This document shows, in pieces, positions 45,301 through 56,000 of a stretch of 64,000 nucleotides of DNA. The position numbers were made by a program, and so were the translations under genes. Each line of letters begins with the position of its first letter. Positions within the stretch are counted from its first letter, which is position 1. Origin of the DNA: Tumebacillus avium. Its GTDB lineage: Bacteria > Bacillota > Bacilli > Tumebacillales > Tumebacillaceae. The stretch is from the NCBI RefSeq assembly GCF_002162355.1, contig NZ_CP021434.1, positions 5,014,001 through 5,078,000 of the forward strand, written 5' to 3'. The notes under the pieces are model-generated. The model did no database searches, was not told the DNA's origin, and saw only the letters and a list, made by a program, of their open reading frames with translations.

Positions 45301-46767
45301 CAAGGTGTGCGCCACATCGGCAAACGACAGCTCGGTGTGTTTTTGCAAATGGCCGGCCAGATTGTCGGTCATCAGTTCCAAGGAGCGCTCGCTTTTCGCC
45401 GAGAGGATCACCAGTTGGCTTTGGCGCTTGGTCGGGCCGCTCGTGCGCTCCGGGAACTCTTCGAGCACGATGTGCGCGTTGGTGCCGCCGATGCCAAAGG
45501 ACGAGACCCCGGCACGGCGCGGCGTATCGCCCGCCTCCCATGCTTTCAGCTCGGTGCTCACATAAAACGGACCGTTATCCCAGTCGTCAAACTTCGGGTT
45601 GGGCTTGTTGAAATGCAGGCTCGGCACCAGTTCTTTGTGCTTGAGCTGGTAGATCGTTTTGATCAGGCCGGTCACGCCCGCCGCAGCGTCGGTGTGGCCG
45701 ACGTTCGTTTTGACCGAGCCGAGAGCGCAGAATTTCGCTTCCTCGGTCGCATCGCGGTAGACCTGAGTCAAGGCGGCCACTTCGATCGGGTCGCCAAGCT
45801 CCGTCGCCGTGCCGTGCGTCTCGACATACGAGATCGTGTCCGCCTCGATGTCGGCGATCGCCAGCGCTTCGGAGATCGCCGCCGACTGCCCGTTGATGCT
45901 CGGTGCGGTGTAGCCGACTTTTTGCTCGCCGTCGTTGTTGACAGCCGAGCCTTTGATCACCGCGTAGATCGTGTCGCCGTCGGCGATCGCATCTTCGATC
46001 CGCTTCAAGACGACAACGCCAACGCCGGAGCCTTGCGTGCTGCCTTGCGCTTCTTCATCAAACGCGCGGCAGTGGCCGTCGGGCGACATCACGCTGCCTT
46101 TGGTGTACATATAGCCTGTCTTCGGATGGATCACCGACACGCCCCCGGCCAGCGCCATGTCACACTCGCCGTTGAGCAGCGCCTGTGTCGCCATATGCAC
46201 GGCGACCAGCGACGTGGAGCAGGCGGTCTGGACGTTGACGCTCGCGCCTTTCAAGTTCAGCTTGTAAGAGACGCGGGTGGTCAGGAAGTCCTTCTCGTTG
46301 CCCATCATCACCTGCAGTTCGCCGACGTTGGCGACCGCAGCGCGGTTGGGCAGAAGGTTGAGCAGCAGGTAGCGGTTCATCGCCTGACCGCCGTAGACGG
46401 AGATCGCGCCGGGATAGGTGTCCGGGTTGCAGCCGGAGTTCTCCAGCGCTTCCCAGCACGCTTCGAGGAAGAAGCGGTGGTTCGGGTCGAGAATCTCCGC
46501 CTCGCGCGGGTTGAAGCCGAAGAAGCCGGCGTCAAACTGGTCGATATCTTTCAACAATGCTGCTGCCTTCACGTAGTTCGGGTCGCCGATCACCGCCGGA
46601 TCATGTCCGGCTGCGATCAGCTCTTCATCGGTGAAAAACGAGATCAACTCATGGCCTTGGCGCAAGTGCTCCCAGAATTCGTCGAGGTTGTTCGAATCCG
46701 GGTAGCGTCCGGCGAGGCCGACGACCGCAATCTCATCGACGCGGTCAGAAAAGTCTTGATGACTCAT
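42307..46767 (-). CDS. Type I PKS module: KS-AT-KR(degenerate)-ACP (1486 aa)
   Basis: KS active site TACSTSL near residue 180 with HGTATELGDP and GHTDAAAGVTGLIK. AT has GYSLGEYVA near 652 and HAFH near 749, the malonyl-CoA-type signature. A ketoreductase-like region starts with TGLGLLG near 1152, but the segment aligned with the usual catalytic Y-AAAN reads GPAAGH near 1296, so Tyr and Asn appear replaced by Pro and His. The carrier IHDNFFQLGGNSLLGTQ near 1423 is NRPS-like, followed by LEAMSDEEIASL, a tail seen before NRPS partners. It probably extends the peptide from the preceding module by one malonate and hands it to a C domain. ATG at 46767 with GGGAGG. Confidence 0.93.
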   Translation of the reverse strand: MSHQDFSDRVDEIAVVGLAGRYPDSNNLDEFWEHLRQGHELISFFTDEELIAAGHDPAVIGDPNYVKAAALLKDIDQFDAGFFGFNPREAEILDPNHRFFLEACWEALENSGCNPDTYPGAISVYGGQAMNRYLLLNLLPNRAAVANVGELQVMMGNEKDFLTTRVSYKLNLKGASVNVQTACSTSLVAVHMATQALLNGECDMALAGGVSVIHPKTGYMYTKGSVMSPDGHCRAFDEEAQGSTQGSGVGVVVLKRIEDAIADGDTIYAVIKGSAVNNDGEQKVGYTAPSINGQSAAISEALAIADIEADTISYVETHGTATELGDPIEVAALTQVYRDATEEAKFCALGSVKTNVGHTDAAAGVTGLIKTIYQLKHKELVPSLHFNKPNPKFDDWDNGPFYVSTELKAWEAGDTPRRAGVSSFGIGGTNAHIVLEEFPERTSGPTKRQSQLVILSAKSERSLELMTDNLAGHLQKHTELSFADVAHTLQVGRKAFSHRRALVAESAADAAKALETRDPKRLLTAQNDVENRSVAFLFPGVGDQYVNMVKELYETEPVFQEQLDACFDTLQPLVGRDLRDVLFPAGAAAATAPQTQGIDLRKMLRRDTAAPDAQSQELTKTEYLHPTVFAVEYALAQLLIEWGITPSSLIGYSLGEYVAATVAGVFSLDDALQLVAKRAQLISGLPGGAMLAVPLSAEKVTPLLGAELQIATINTPEHLVVSGTSEAVAALEQTLQAQGVSSIRVASTHAFHSKMMEPIVDEFKELIASFNPQAPEIPFISNVTGTWITEQEAVDPAYWAKHLCQTVRFAEGIAELAQDDSLALIEVGPGTTLSSFALQAKSGLTVLPSIRASYDGQSDTAFLLNTVANLWLSGVEVDFAKRNEHEDRLRVPLPTYGWDRQRYWIDGSAATVAAPTAVIEAAPQAAAVPPVEERFYTPVWKQALPLTAEAAAGETQRLLVLGDDSSFTAGLISRLQGAGHQVQSAATLAEFEHLLDTEGLPAHIVHLWSLTAAEMTFDAAQQSGLFSLLSIAKKLAQLELAEKVELSVITNGLFQVESRDETVPAKATLLAPLRVLPQEVPNTATRAFDILLPAAGSKAEARLLDALTVDLTRQPDVRLTAYRGAQRWTQAYAGVALEHKPRLREGGVYLLTGLGLLGNSIAQGVAATPGVKLAIVTRSGAAGREEAVQALQAKGADVLLLQADVADAAAMKRAVAETIAKWGTLNGVLHAAASADSDTISVIADTTDADIEAHFQGRVYGLHALQAALEGTAPDFVFTASTLAAVLGGWGFVGPAAGHLYMDALVAEINRESDTPWITLGFDRLEEAEVAIALHRALSVEPVLQLVLSNQDLNASIEKFINQGGAPAAATRAAAGNGARHPRPNLKNAYVEPGNELEEMIAEILQDLLGIEQIGIHDNFFQLGGNSLLGTQVVSRLRTTFQVDLPLRVLFEANTVADMAVVIEDIMIAELEAMSDEEIASLQEQN

Positions 46768-46782
46768 ATTGCAAAAGCCTCC

Positions 46783-49700
46783 CTAGTCTCTTCGATTCTT
46801 CGTCCTGGCAGCGCGGCGCGATTTTAAATCTTTGCGGCGGTCTGCCCGGTCCTGCCCAAGTCTGACCGAAGTCTCATCGCCCGCATCTCCCAAAAATTTG
46901 GCCAAGGCGCCGACCGTCGGGTATTGGAACAGCTGCACGACCGATGTTTCCAGCCCCAGGCGCTCTTTCAGCTTGCGGTGCACTTGCAGGATCAGGAGCG
47001 ACCCGCCGCCGAGTTCAAAGAAGTTGTCATGCACGCCGACGCGGCTGACACCAAGCACTTCCTGCCAGATGTCGGCGAGCGCCACTTCCAGCTCCGTCTT
47101 CGGCGCGATGTAGGCGGTGCCAAGCTCCGGGCGGCCGCTGTCCGGCATCGGCAGCGCTTGGCGGTTGACTTTGCCGTTTGGCGTCATCGGCAGGGCATCA
47201 AGCACGACAAACACAGACGGAATCATATAGTCGGGCAGGCGTTCGGCCAGCCCTTTGCGCAGGTCGGATGCGGTCAGATCGGCATCGCTGAGCGTGACAT
47301 AGGCGGCGAGGTATTTCTGTCCCGGCGAGTCTTCGCGGTCGATGACGACCCCTTCGCGCACACCCGGCACTTCGCACAGCACATTTTCCACTTCGCCAAG
47401 CTCGATGCGGTAGCCGCGGATCTTGACCTGGCCGTCGCTGCGGCCGAGGAACAGCAGGTTGCCGTCCGCCCGGAAGCGGACGATGTCACCCGTCTTGTAG
47501 ATGCGCTCGCCCGGCCGGAACGGATTGGGCAAATAGCGCTCGGCGGTCAGTTCCGGACGCCCGAGGTAGCCGCGCCCGACGTTGTCTCCGCCGATGTACA
47601 GCTCGCCGGGAACGCCGATCGGCACCGGCTGCAGGCGGTCATCGAGCACATACGACTGCGTGTTGGCAACGGGGCGGCCGATCGGAATGTCGTCATCGGG
47701 CAGCTCTTCGTTGTACACGGTCGCCGTGACGGTGGTTTCGGTCGGGCCGTAGCCGTTGTACAGATTGTTGTGCCCGGTCGACACTTCGCGCCAGGCGCGG
47801 ACCATCGACGGCATCGCGCGCTCGCCGCCTGCGATCAGCAGGCGCAAGGTCGGCGGCAAAGTCAGCTTCTGCTCCGCCAGGTCCTGCAGGAACGCATGCA
47901 TGTAGGCGGTCGGCGGATTGAACTTGGTAATCTGCTGCTCGGTCAGCCAGGCGAGAAACTCGTCGCTCGCCATCAGCTTCTTGTTCGGGCGCAGCACCAC
48001 CGTCGCCCCGGCGGCCAGCGTCGGGAAGATTTCTTCGACCGTCACGTCAAACGAGATCGAGGTGAACTGCACGACGCGGTCGCTCGCCTTCACGTTATAG
48101 CGGTCGATCACACCAAAATGATGCGAGACCCCGTTGCGGTGTTCCAGCATCGCCCCTTTTGGCGCTCCGGTCGAACCGGACGTGTAAATCACATAGGCGA
48201 GGTTATCCGGACGCACGCCGCTCTTGCAGTTCTGTGCGCTGTACGCATTGATTTGTTCCGCGTCGGTGTCAAAGCACACCGTATGTGCGCTGTGCTCCGG
48301 CAGTTGCGGCAGCAGCTGCGATTCGGTCAGCAGCACTTTTACCCCCGCGTCTTCGAGCAGGTAGCGCAGGCGCTCCGGCGGATACTCCGGGTCGAGCGGC
48401 AGGAACGCGCCGCCCGCCTTTTGGATGCCGAGCAGACCGACGACGAGTTCGAGCGAGCGGTTGATGCACAAGCCGACCAGCTTTTCCGGCCCGATGCCTT
48501 GCTCTTGCAGATAATGCGCCAATCGGTTGGCCCGCGCGTTCAGTTCGGCGTAGGTGAGCTTCTCGTCGAGATACTCCACCGCCACCGCGTCGGGCGTCCG
48601 TTCCGCTTGCCGCTCGAACAGCTGATGCATGCACAGTTCGACAGGTACTTCGATCCGCTTGCTGTTGTACGTCTCAACGACCAGCGTCCGCTCCTCTGCT
48701 GTCAGCAGCGGCAAAGCGCCAAGTTCCGTGTCAGGACTGCCTGCCGCCGCTTCGAGCAGGGTCAGGAAATGGGTGACCATGCGCGTGATCGTCGCGCGGT
48801 CGAACAGATCGGTGCTGTATTCGAAGCGGCCGGTGATGCCCGCTTTGCCTTCGGTCATGCCAAGCGTCAGGTCAAAGCTCGCCGTGCCGGTGTCCGCATC
48901 GATCGCTTCCAGGGTCAGCCCGCTCAGGGACAGCCCTTCCACCGAAGCGTTCTGCAGGTTAAACATCACCTGGAACAGCGGCGTGTGGCTGAGGTTGCGC
49001 TCCGGGGCCAGCTCTTCGACCAGCTTTTCAAACGGCACGTCCTGATGGGCGTACGCTTCAAACGCCGTGTCTTTGACCGCCTGCAGCAGCTCGCGGAAGC
49101 TGGTGCTTCCCGAGAGCTCTGTGCGCATGACCAGCGTGTTGACGAAAAAGCCGATCAAAGGCTCGATCTCCTCACGCGTGCGTCCGGCGATCGGCGTGCC
49201 GACGAGCTGGTCGGTCTGTCCGGTGTAGCGGAAGAGCAGCGTCTTGTATGCGGCGAGCAGCGTCATGAACAGCGAGACGCCTTCGCGCTGGCTCAAGGCG
49301 CGCAGTTGGTCGGCGAGTTCCGCCGGCACGAGGAACGTCTCCATCGCCCCGCGATGGGACTGCACGAGAGGGCGTTTGCGGTCGGTCGGCAGCTGCAGCA
49401 CCGGCAGTTTGCCGCTGAGCTTTTCCCGCCAGTAGCCGAGCTGTTCGGTCAGCACCCCGCTGTCGAGGTACTCGCGCTGCCAGTCGCCAAAATCGGCATA
49501 CTGGATGGCGAGCTCCGGCAGCACGGCCGCTTCCCCGGAGATGGCGGAGTTGTAGAGCAGGGACAGCTCGTGGATCAAAACGTTCATCGACCAGCCGTCG
49601 GAGATGATGTGATGCATCGTCAGCAGCAGCACATGCTCCGCTGCGGACAGCTTGAGCAGGCTGAGCCGCAGGAGCGGGGCACTCCGCAGATCAAACGGCT

Positions 49701-50061
49701 CCTGCGCTTGTTCGGCGATTCTGGCTGCCACTTGCGCCCCTTGCTCATCCGCACCGTAAACGCTGAGGTCGATACTAGGCAGATCGAGCGTGACGCTGGG
49801 ATCGATCACCTGCATCGGCGCGCCGTCCACCTCGCGAAACGAGGTGACCAGCGTCTCATGCCGTGCTGCGATCTCGCGCAGCGCCTGCAGCAGCGCGTCC
49901 CTGTGCAAAGTTCCATGAAGTCTGACTGCCGTTGAGATGTTATACGCCGGGTTTCCTGGCATGAACTGGTCGAGAAACCACAGCCGCTGCTGGGCATAGG
50001 AGAGAGGGAAAAGATACACCCCCTCCTCCTTTACCAGAAGTTCCTTCTGAGTATCAGTCAA
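46783..50061 (-). CDS. NRPS, single module C-A-PCP upstream of the PKS (1092 aa)
   Basis: The first ATG at 50070 directly abuts AAGGAG, so the TTG at 50061 (8-base spacing, MTDTQKELL...) is preferred; a GTG further in is possible. C domain HHIISDGWS near residue 155; A domain YTSGSTGAPKG; carrier ELGGGSLLILQ. Pocket read by ungapped alignment: D-V-E-N-I-G-G-V-T, sharing D-x-E-N-x-G with the fengycin ornithine code DMENLGLINK; an Orn-like substrate is a weak prediction. The C-terminal tail is strongly basic (RADRRKDLKSRRAARTKNRR), a probable docking element to the PKS encoded 15 bases downstream. Confidence 0.92.
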   Translation of the reverse strand: MTDTQKELLVKEEGVYLFPLSYAQQRLWFLDQFMPGNPAYNISTAVRLHGTLHRDALLQALREIAARHETLVTSFREVDGAPMQVIDPSVTLDLPSIDLSVYGADEQGAQVAARIAEQAQEPFDLRSAPLLRLSLLKLSAAEHVLLLTMHHIISDGWSMNVLIHELSLLYNSAISGEAAVLPELAIQYADFGDWQREYLDSGVLTEQLGYWREKLSGKLPVLQLPTDRKRPLVQSHRGAMETFLVPAELADQLRALSQREGVSLFMTLLAAYKTLLFRYTGQTDQLVGTPIAGRTREEIEPLIGFFVNTLVMRTELSGSTSFRELLQAVKDTAFEAYAHQDVPFEKLVEELAPERNLSHTPLFQVMFNLQNASVEGLSLSGLTLEAIDADTGTASFDLTLGMTEGKAGITGRFEYSTDLFDRATITRMVTHFLTLLEAAAGSPDTELGALPLLTAEERTLVVETYNSKRIEVPVELCMHQLFERQAERTPDAVAVEYLDEKLTYAELNARANRLAHYLQEQGIGPEKLVGLCINRSLELVVGLLGIQKAGGAFLPLDPEYPPERLRYLLEDAGVKVLLTESQLLPQLPEHSAHTVCFDTDAEQINAYSAQNCKSGVRPDNLAYVIYTSGSTGAPKGAMLEHRNGVSHHFGVIDRYNVKASDRVVQFTSISFDVTVEEIFPTLAAGATVVLRPNKKLMASDEFLAWLTEQQITKFNPPTAYMHAFLQDLAEQKLTLPPTLRLLIAGGERAMPSMVRAWREVSTGHNNLYNGYGPTETTVTATVYNEELPDDDIPIGRPVANTQSYVLDDRLQPVPIGVPGELYIGGDNVGRGYLGRPELTAERYLPNPFRPGERIYKTGDIVRFRADGNLLFLGRSDGQVKIRGYRIELGEVENVLCEVPGVREGVVIDREDSPGQKYLAAYVTLSDADLTASDLRKGLAERLPDYMIPSVFVVLDALPMTPNGKVNRQALPMPDSGRPELGTAYIAPKTELEVALADIWQEVLGVSRVGVHDNFFELGGGSLLILQVHRKLKERLGLETSVVQLFQYPTVGALAKFLGDAGDETSVRLGQDRADRRKDLKSRRAARTKNRRD

Positions 50062-50082
50062 ACGAAACATCTCCTTTTTAGG

Positions 50083-53000
50083 CTACAGTTTTCTGCGTTC
50101 TCGGTTCAGCTTCTTCATCGCCGGCTGCTTAGGCGCAGTCTCCGCTTTTTGCTGCAGGGTTTCCACCATCGCGGACAGTTCGGCGATCGTTGCCACTTCG
50201 AACAGGGAGCGCACCGGCAGCTCCACCGAGAAGGCGGTGCGGACGCGGGTGACGAGCTGTGTTGCGAGCAGCGAATGGCCGCCGAGGTCGAAGAAGTTGT
50301 CATGCACGCCAACTTTTTCAACGCCGAGCACAGCCGCCCAGATCTCGGCCATCTTCTCTTCCGCCGGAGTGCGCGGAGCGACATATTCCACCGTGCGCGT
50401 CATCACCGGCTCCGGCAGCGCTTTGCGGTCCACTTTGCCGTTCGTGGTCAGCGGGATCGCATCGAGGATGACAAACGCGCTTGGGATCATGTAGATCGGC
50501 AGTTTGTCTTTCAAGTCGCCGCGCAGTTCCGCCGAGGTCGGCACTTCGTCGCCCTGCGGCACGATGTAGGCGGCGAGGTATTTGTCACCGCCGTCTTCGC
50601 AGGCGAGGACGACCGTCTGCAGCACTTTCGGATGCTGGGTCAGCACCGCTTCGATCTCGCCAAGCTCGATGCGGTAGCCGCGCACTTTCACCTGATGGTC
50701 GATGCGCGAGACGTACTCGATGTTGCCGTCCGGCAGGTAGCGCACCACGTCGCCTGTGCGGTAGAGACGCTCGCCCGCTTTGAACGGATGCGGGACAAAT
50801 CGTTCTTCGTTCAGCTCCGGACGGTTCAGGTAGCCGCGGGCCAGACCGGTGCCGCCGACATACAGTTCGCCGGCCACACCGACTGGCACCAGTTGGCGAT
50901 GCGGATCGAAGATATACAGTTCCGTATTCTGCACCGCTGTGCCGATCGGCAGGTTGCGCTCTTCCACGCGCTCTGGATCAAACGAATACAACGTCGCGCA
51001 GATCGATGCTTCGGTCGGGCCGTAGCCGTTGATGATAAACATCTCCGGCAGGCGTTTCGCCAGTTCTGCCACCAAAAGCTCCGGCACCGATTCCACGCCG
51101 ATCAGGATGCGCTGCAGAGCGATCTTGCGCGGCTGCTCATCGAGCCACTGGATGAAGTCTTTGACCATAAACGGCGCGATGAAGCCGCATTGGATGCCAT
51201 GCTCCTCCAGCCAGTGGAAATACGCGAGGCTGTCGCTTCTGAACTCATCCGGCATGATGTGCAGGGCCCCGCCTTCCATGAAGCAGGTGAACATCTCCAG
51301 CACGGACAGGTCGAATCCGTAGTTCGCCCAGAGCGCAAACGGCACGCCCGGCTCCACTTTTTTGCGGGTGATGTAATCGTGCAGCATGTTGACGACGCCG
51401 CGATGCTGCAGCAGCGCCCCTTTGGGCAGGCCGGTCGTGCCGGAGGTGTAGAGCATGTAGCTCAGGTGATCCGGCGTCACGGCATGCGGCGGGTTGGCCG
51501 TGCTTTCGTTGGCAAAAGATTCCCCGGTGCTGTCGAGCAGCAGGGTCGCAACGTTTGTGCCTTCAAAAATCTCTTGCAGCGTCGCCTGGGTGAGCAGGAC
51601 GGACGGCTTGGCGTCTTCGAGGATGAAGCGCAGGCGCTCTTTCGGGTGCGCCGGGTCGAGCGGCACATAGGCGCCGCCGGCTTTCAGCGTGCCGAAGATC
51701 GCGATGAGCAATTCCGGCGAGCGTTCGAGGCAGATGCCGACGAATGCGTCCGGGCCGACGCCTTGCTGTTGCAGCCTGTGCGCCAGTTGGTTGGCGCGGG
51801 CGTTCAGTTCGGCGTAGGTCAGCTTGCGGTCACCGTATGCGACCGCCATCGTGTCCGGCTGCTCAGCCGCCCAAGCTTCGAACAGGCTGTGCAAGGTGGC
51901 GTCGCTCGGGTAGTCGGCAGCCGTTTCGGTCCATTCGACCAGCTGCTGATAGAGTTCCGGCTCGGTGAGCAGAGGCATTGCGTTCAGCTTTTGCTCCGGC
52001 GCAGTCACCGCCGCTTGGAGCAGGGTGGCGTAGTGGCCGAGCATGCGGTCGATCGTCGCCGCTTCGTACAGGTCGGTGTTGTATTCCAGCTTGAGCTCGA
52101 TCCCGCGTCCCGTCTCGGTCGCCTGCAGGGTCAGGTCGAACTTGGCGGTTGCGCTGTCGCCTTCGAGCAGCTCCGTTTCCAAGCCCGGCATGTGCAGGTC
52201 AAACGGCGCGTTTTGTAGCGCGAACATCACTTGGAACAGCGGCGTCTGGCTCATGTTCCGCTCCGGCTGCAGCTCGTCGAGCAGCATCTCAAACGGCACG
52301 TCTTGGTTGGCGAACGCGTCGAGCGACGTGTCGCGCACGCGCAGGAGCAGCTCTTGGAAGGTCAGGTCGCCGTCGTTCAGGTTGGTGCGCATGACCAGCG
52401 TGTTGACGAAGAAGCCGATCAGATCGGCCACTTCCATCCGGCTGCGGCCTGCCGACGGAGAGCCGACGAGGATGTCATCCTGCCCGGTGTAGCGGTAGAG
52501 CATCGTTTGGAACGCCGCGAGCAAGGTCATGTACAAGGTGACACCGTTGCGCTGGGCCAGCACGTTGACCGCTTCGCTAAGGAGTTTGTTCAGCGTCAAG
52601 GCGCGGGATGCGCCGTTGTACGTTTTCAGCGCCGGACGCGGCTTGTCGGTCGGCAGCTGCAGGACGGTCAACTCGCCGCCGAGCTGCTTTTTCCAGTAGC
52701 CCATCTGCCCTTCGATCACGCTGCCAAGGCCTTTTTGCCACTGGGCAAAGTCGGCGTATTGGGTCGGCAGTTCGAAGTCAGGAAGCATGTTGCCTTGGGT
52801 GATCGCCACGTAGAACCAGGTCAGGTGGCGCATCAAGATCCCAAGCGACCAGCCGTCCGCCACGATGTGGTGCAAGGTGAGCAGCAGAATGTGGTCTTCA
52901 CTGCCCATCCGCAAAAGGTTGGCGCGGATCAGCGGCACTTCGGAGAGCGTAAACGGCTTGCGCGCTTCTTCGTTCATGATGCGCACCGCTTCGCCTTCGC

Positions 53001-56000
53001 GATCCGCTTCCGGCAGGCCTTGCAGATCGATCACCGCAAACGGCACCTGCACTTTGTCGGCGATGATTTGCTGCGGCTGGCCGTCTACTGTGGCAAACGA
53101 GGTGCGCAGCGCTTCATGGCGGGTCAAGATCAGATTCAAGCTTTCCTCCAGCGCCGCGATGTCGAGATAGCCCTTCATGCGCAGACCGCCCGGAATGTTG
53201 TACGCGGCCGTGCCGCTCTGCAGCTCTTCAAAGAACCACAGGCGCTCTTGCGCAAACGACAGCGGCAGTTGGCCGTTGCGATCCGCCTTTTTGATCGGCG
53301 GCAGAGCTTTGCGCTCCATGCGATCCAGCGTCTGGGCGAGGCGTTCAACGGTCGGCTGCTCGAACAAAGTGCGCAGGTCGAGCTGCACGTCGAGCTGTGC
53401 GGAGATCTGCGCGACCGCTTGAATCGCCAACAGCGAATGCCCGCCGAGGTCAAAGAAGTTGTCGGTGATGCCAACTTGCGGAACGTGCAGCAAGTCGGAG
53501 AAGATCATCGCCAGCGTCGATTCGGTATGATTGCGCGGCGCCACATACTCCCCGCCTTGCGCAGCTTCCGGACGCGGCAGAGCGCGCCGGTTCACTTTGC
53601 CATTTGGCAGCAGCGGATAAGCTTCGAGCAGCACATATGCGGACGGCACCATGTAGTCTGGCAAAATACTTTGCGCGAAGTCGCGCAGATCAGAAGAAGT
53701 CAGTTCCCCTTGCGGCACTACATACGCGACGAGGCGCTGATCGCCCGGCGCGTCTTCACGCGCGATGACAACCGCTTCCTGCACCCCATCATGGCGCAAC
53801 AGCACCGATTCGATCTCGCCAAGCTCGATGCGGAAGCCGCGGACTTTCACCTGATCATCGATGCGGCCAAGGAAGTCGAGCGTGCCATCGGGCAGCCAGC
53901 GCGCCAAGTCGCCCGTCTTGTACAGACGGCCGTACGGGCTGTCGATAAACTTCTCCTGCGTCAGATCCGGACGCCCGACATAGCCGCGCGCCAGACCTGC
54001 GCCGCCGATGTGCAGCTCGCCGGCGACCGCAGTCGGCACCGGGTTGAGATGTGCGTCCAAGATGTAGACTTGGGCATTGGCGATCGGGCGACCGATCGGG
54101 ATCGGATAACGCCAGAACTCGCTTTGCTGCACCCATTCTTCTTCGTCCGGATTCGCGTGCGGATCAAAGACCACGCGCCACGAGGTGGTGTCGATGCAAG
54201 CTTCGGTCGGGCCGTACAGGTTGACCAGTTGGGCGTTTGGCAATTCGTAGGTGAAGTCGGTCGCATCATGCGGCGACAGCACTTCCCCGCCGGCGAACAC
54301 ATGGCGCAAAGTGTCAGCGCCGTTCAGCAGTTTGCCTTTCAAGAGCACCGTCAGCAGAGACGGCACTAGCTGCAGCAGCGTCACGCCGTGCGCTTTCACC
54401 GCGTCGGCCAGATACACCGGGTCTCCATGACCGCCCGGTTTGGCCATGATCAGCTGACCGCCCGCCAGCAGCGGCGCCCAGAATTCCCACACCGATGCGT
54501 CGAAGCCAAACGGCGTCTTTTGCAAAACGCGGTCGGTCTCGCCGATGCCAAACTCGCGGAGCATCCACAGCATGTGGTTGCAGATCGCGCGGTGCGGCAG
54601 CATCGCGCCTTTCGGGCGACCGGTGGAACCTGATGTAAAGATTACGTACGCCAGGTTGTCAGACGTGACGGAAACTGTCGGATTTTCCGCTATTTCCCCG
54701 GAAATATCTTCGGAGTCGACCAGCAGCAGCTCTCCCGCATAAGCAGGCAGCAGCTCTTGCAGGTGCGCTTGTGTCAACAGCACCGGCGGCTGGGCGTCTT
54801 CCAAAATAAAGCCAAGACGCTCCTGCGGATAGCTCGGGTCGAGCGGCACATACGCCCCGCCCGCCTTCAGCGTCGCCAGCAGCGACACGACCATCTCCGG
54901 CGAGCGCTCCATGCAGATCCCGACCAACACGTCAGCGCCCACACCCGATTTTTGCAAACGGTGTGCGAGGCGGTTGGCCTGCTCGTTCAGCTCGCGGTAG
55001 GTGAGCTGACGATTTGCAAACACCACCGCCACCGCATCAGGAGTGCGGGCTGCCTGCGCTTCAAACAGCTGATGCAAAGCCGCTTCGGAGCCAAAATCAA
55101 CTTCGGTAGCGTTCCACTCCGTCAGCAGGCGTTCCCGCTCTGCGACCGGCAGCGGGGATACCTCGCCGACAGTGAGCGCCGGGTTGTCGACCAGCGACTC
55201 CAGCAGGATTTCATAGTGAGCGGCCATGCGCTCGATCGTAGCGGATGTAAACAGCCCAAGGTCATATTCGAAGGAAGCGAGGAACTCTCCGTTCACTTCC
55301 GCCATCATCAGCGTCACATCAAATTGCGCCGCGCGGCGTTCCAGCGCCCACGATTGCAGCGGCAGGTCGCCGAGCAGCATCTCTGCGCCCGATTCGTTCA
55401 AGGCAAATCCGGTCAGGCCGTCCGTATCGAGATGCGATTTCTGCAAAACGAACATCGCCTGGAAGATCGGCGAGTAGCTCTGGTCGCGCTTCGGAGCCAG
55501 TTTTTCCACCAAGAGCGGGAACGGGTAATCCTGATGCGCCAGCGCCCCGCGCACTTTTTGCGTCGCCGCTTGCAGGAACTCTACGAAAGTCGGGTTGGCC
55601 GACAGATCGCCGCGCACGACAACCGGATTGACAAAATAGCCGACGGTGCTCGCATATTTCGCTTTGCCGCGCCCGGCGGTCGGGGTGCCAACAAGAATGT
55701 CGTCCTGACCGCTGTAGCGGTGCAAGAGCACTTGGTAGGCGGCGAGCAGCGTGGTGAACACGGTCGTGCCTTGCGCCTGCGCCAACCGCTTGACTTTCGC
55801 AGTCAAGGAGGCGTTCAGCTTGCGGGAGAGCGTGGCGCCGTGATGCGATTGTGCGGTCGGGCGCGGCACATCGGTCGGCAGGTTCAGCACCGGCAGTTCG
55901 CCTGCCAGTTCCTGCTGCCAATAGTCGAGGCCAGCCGCCCCGGCCTTGCCGGACAGCAGCTCCGACTGCCAGCCGGCAAAATCGGCATACGCAGTTCCCG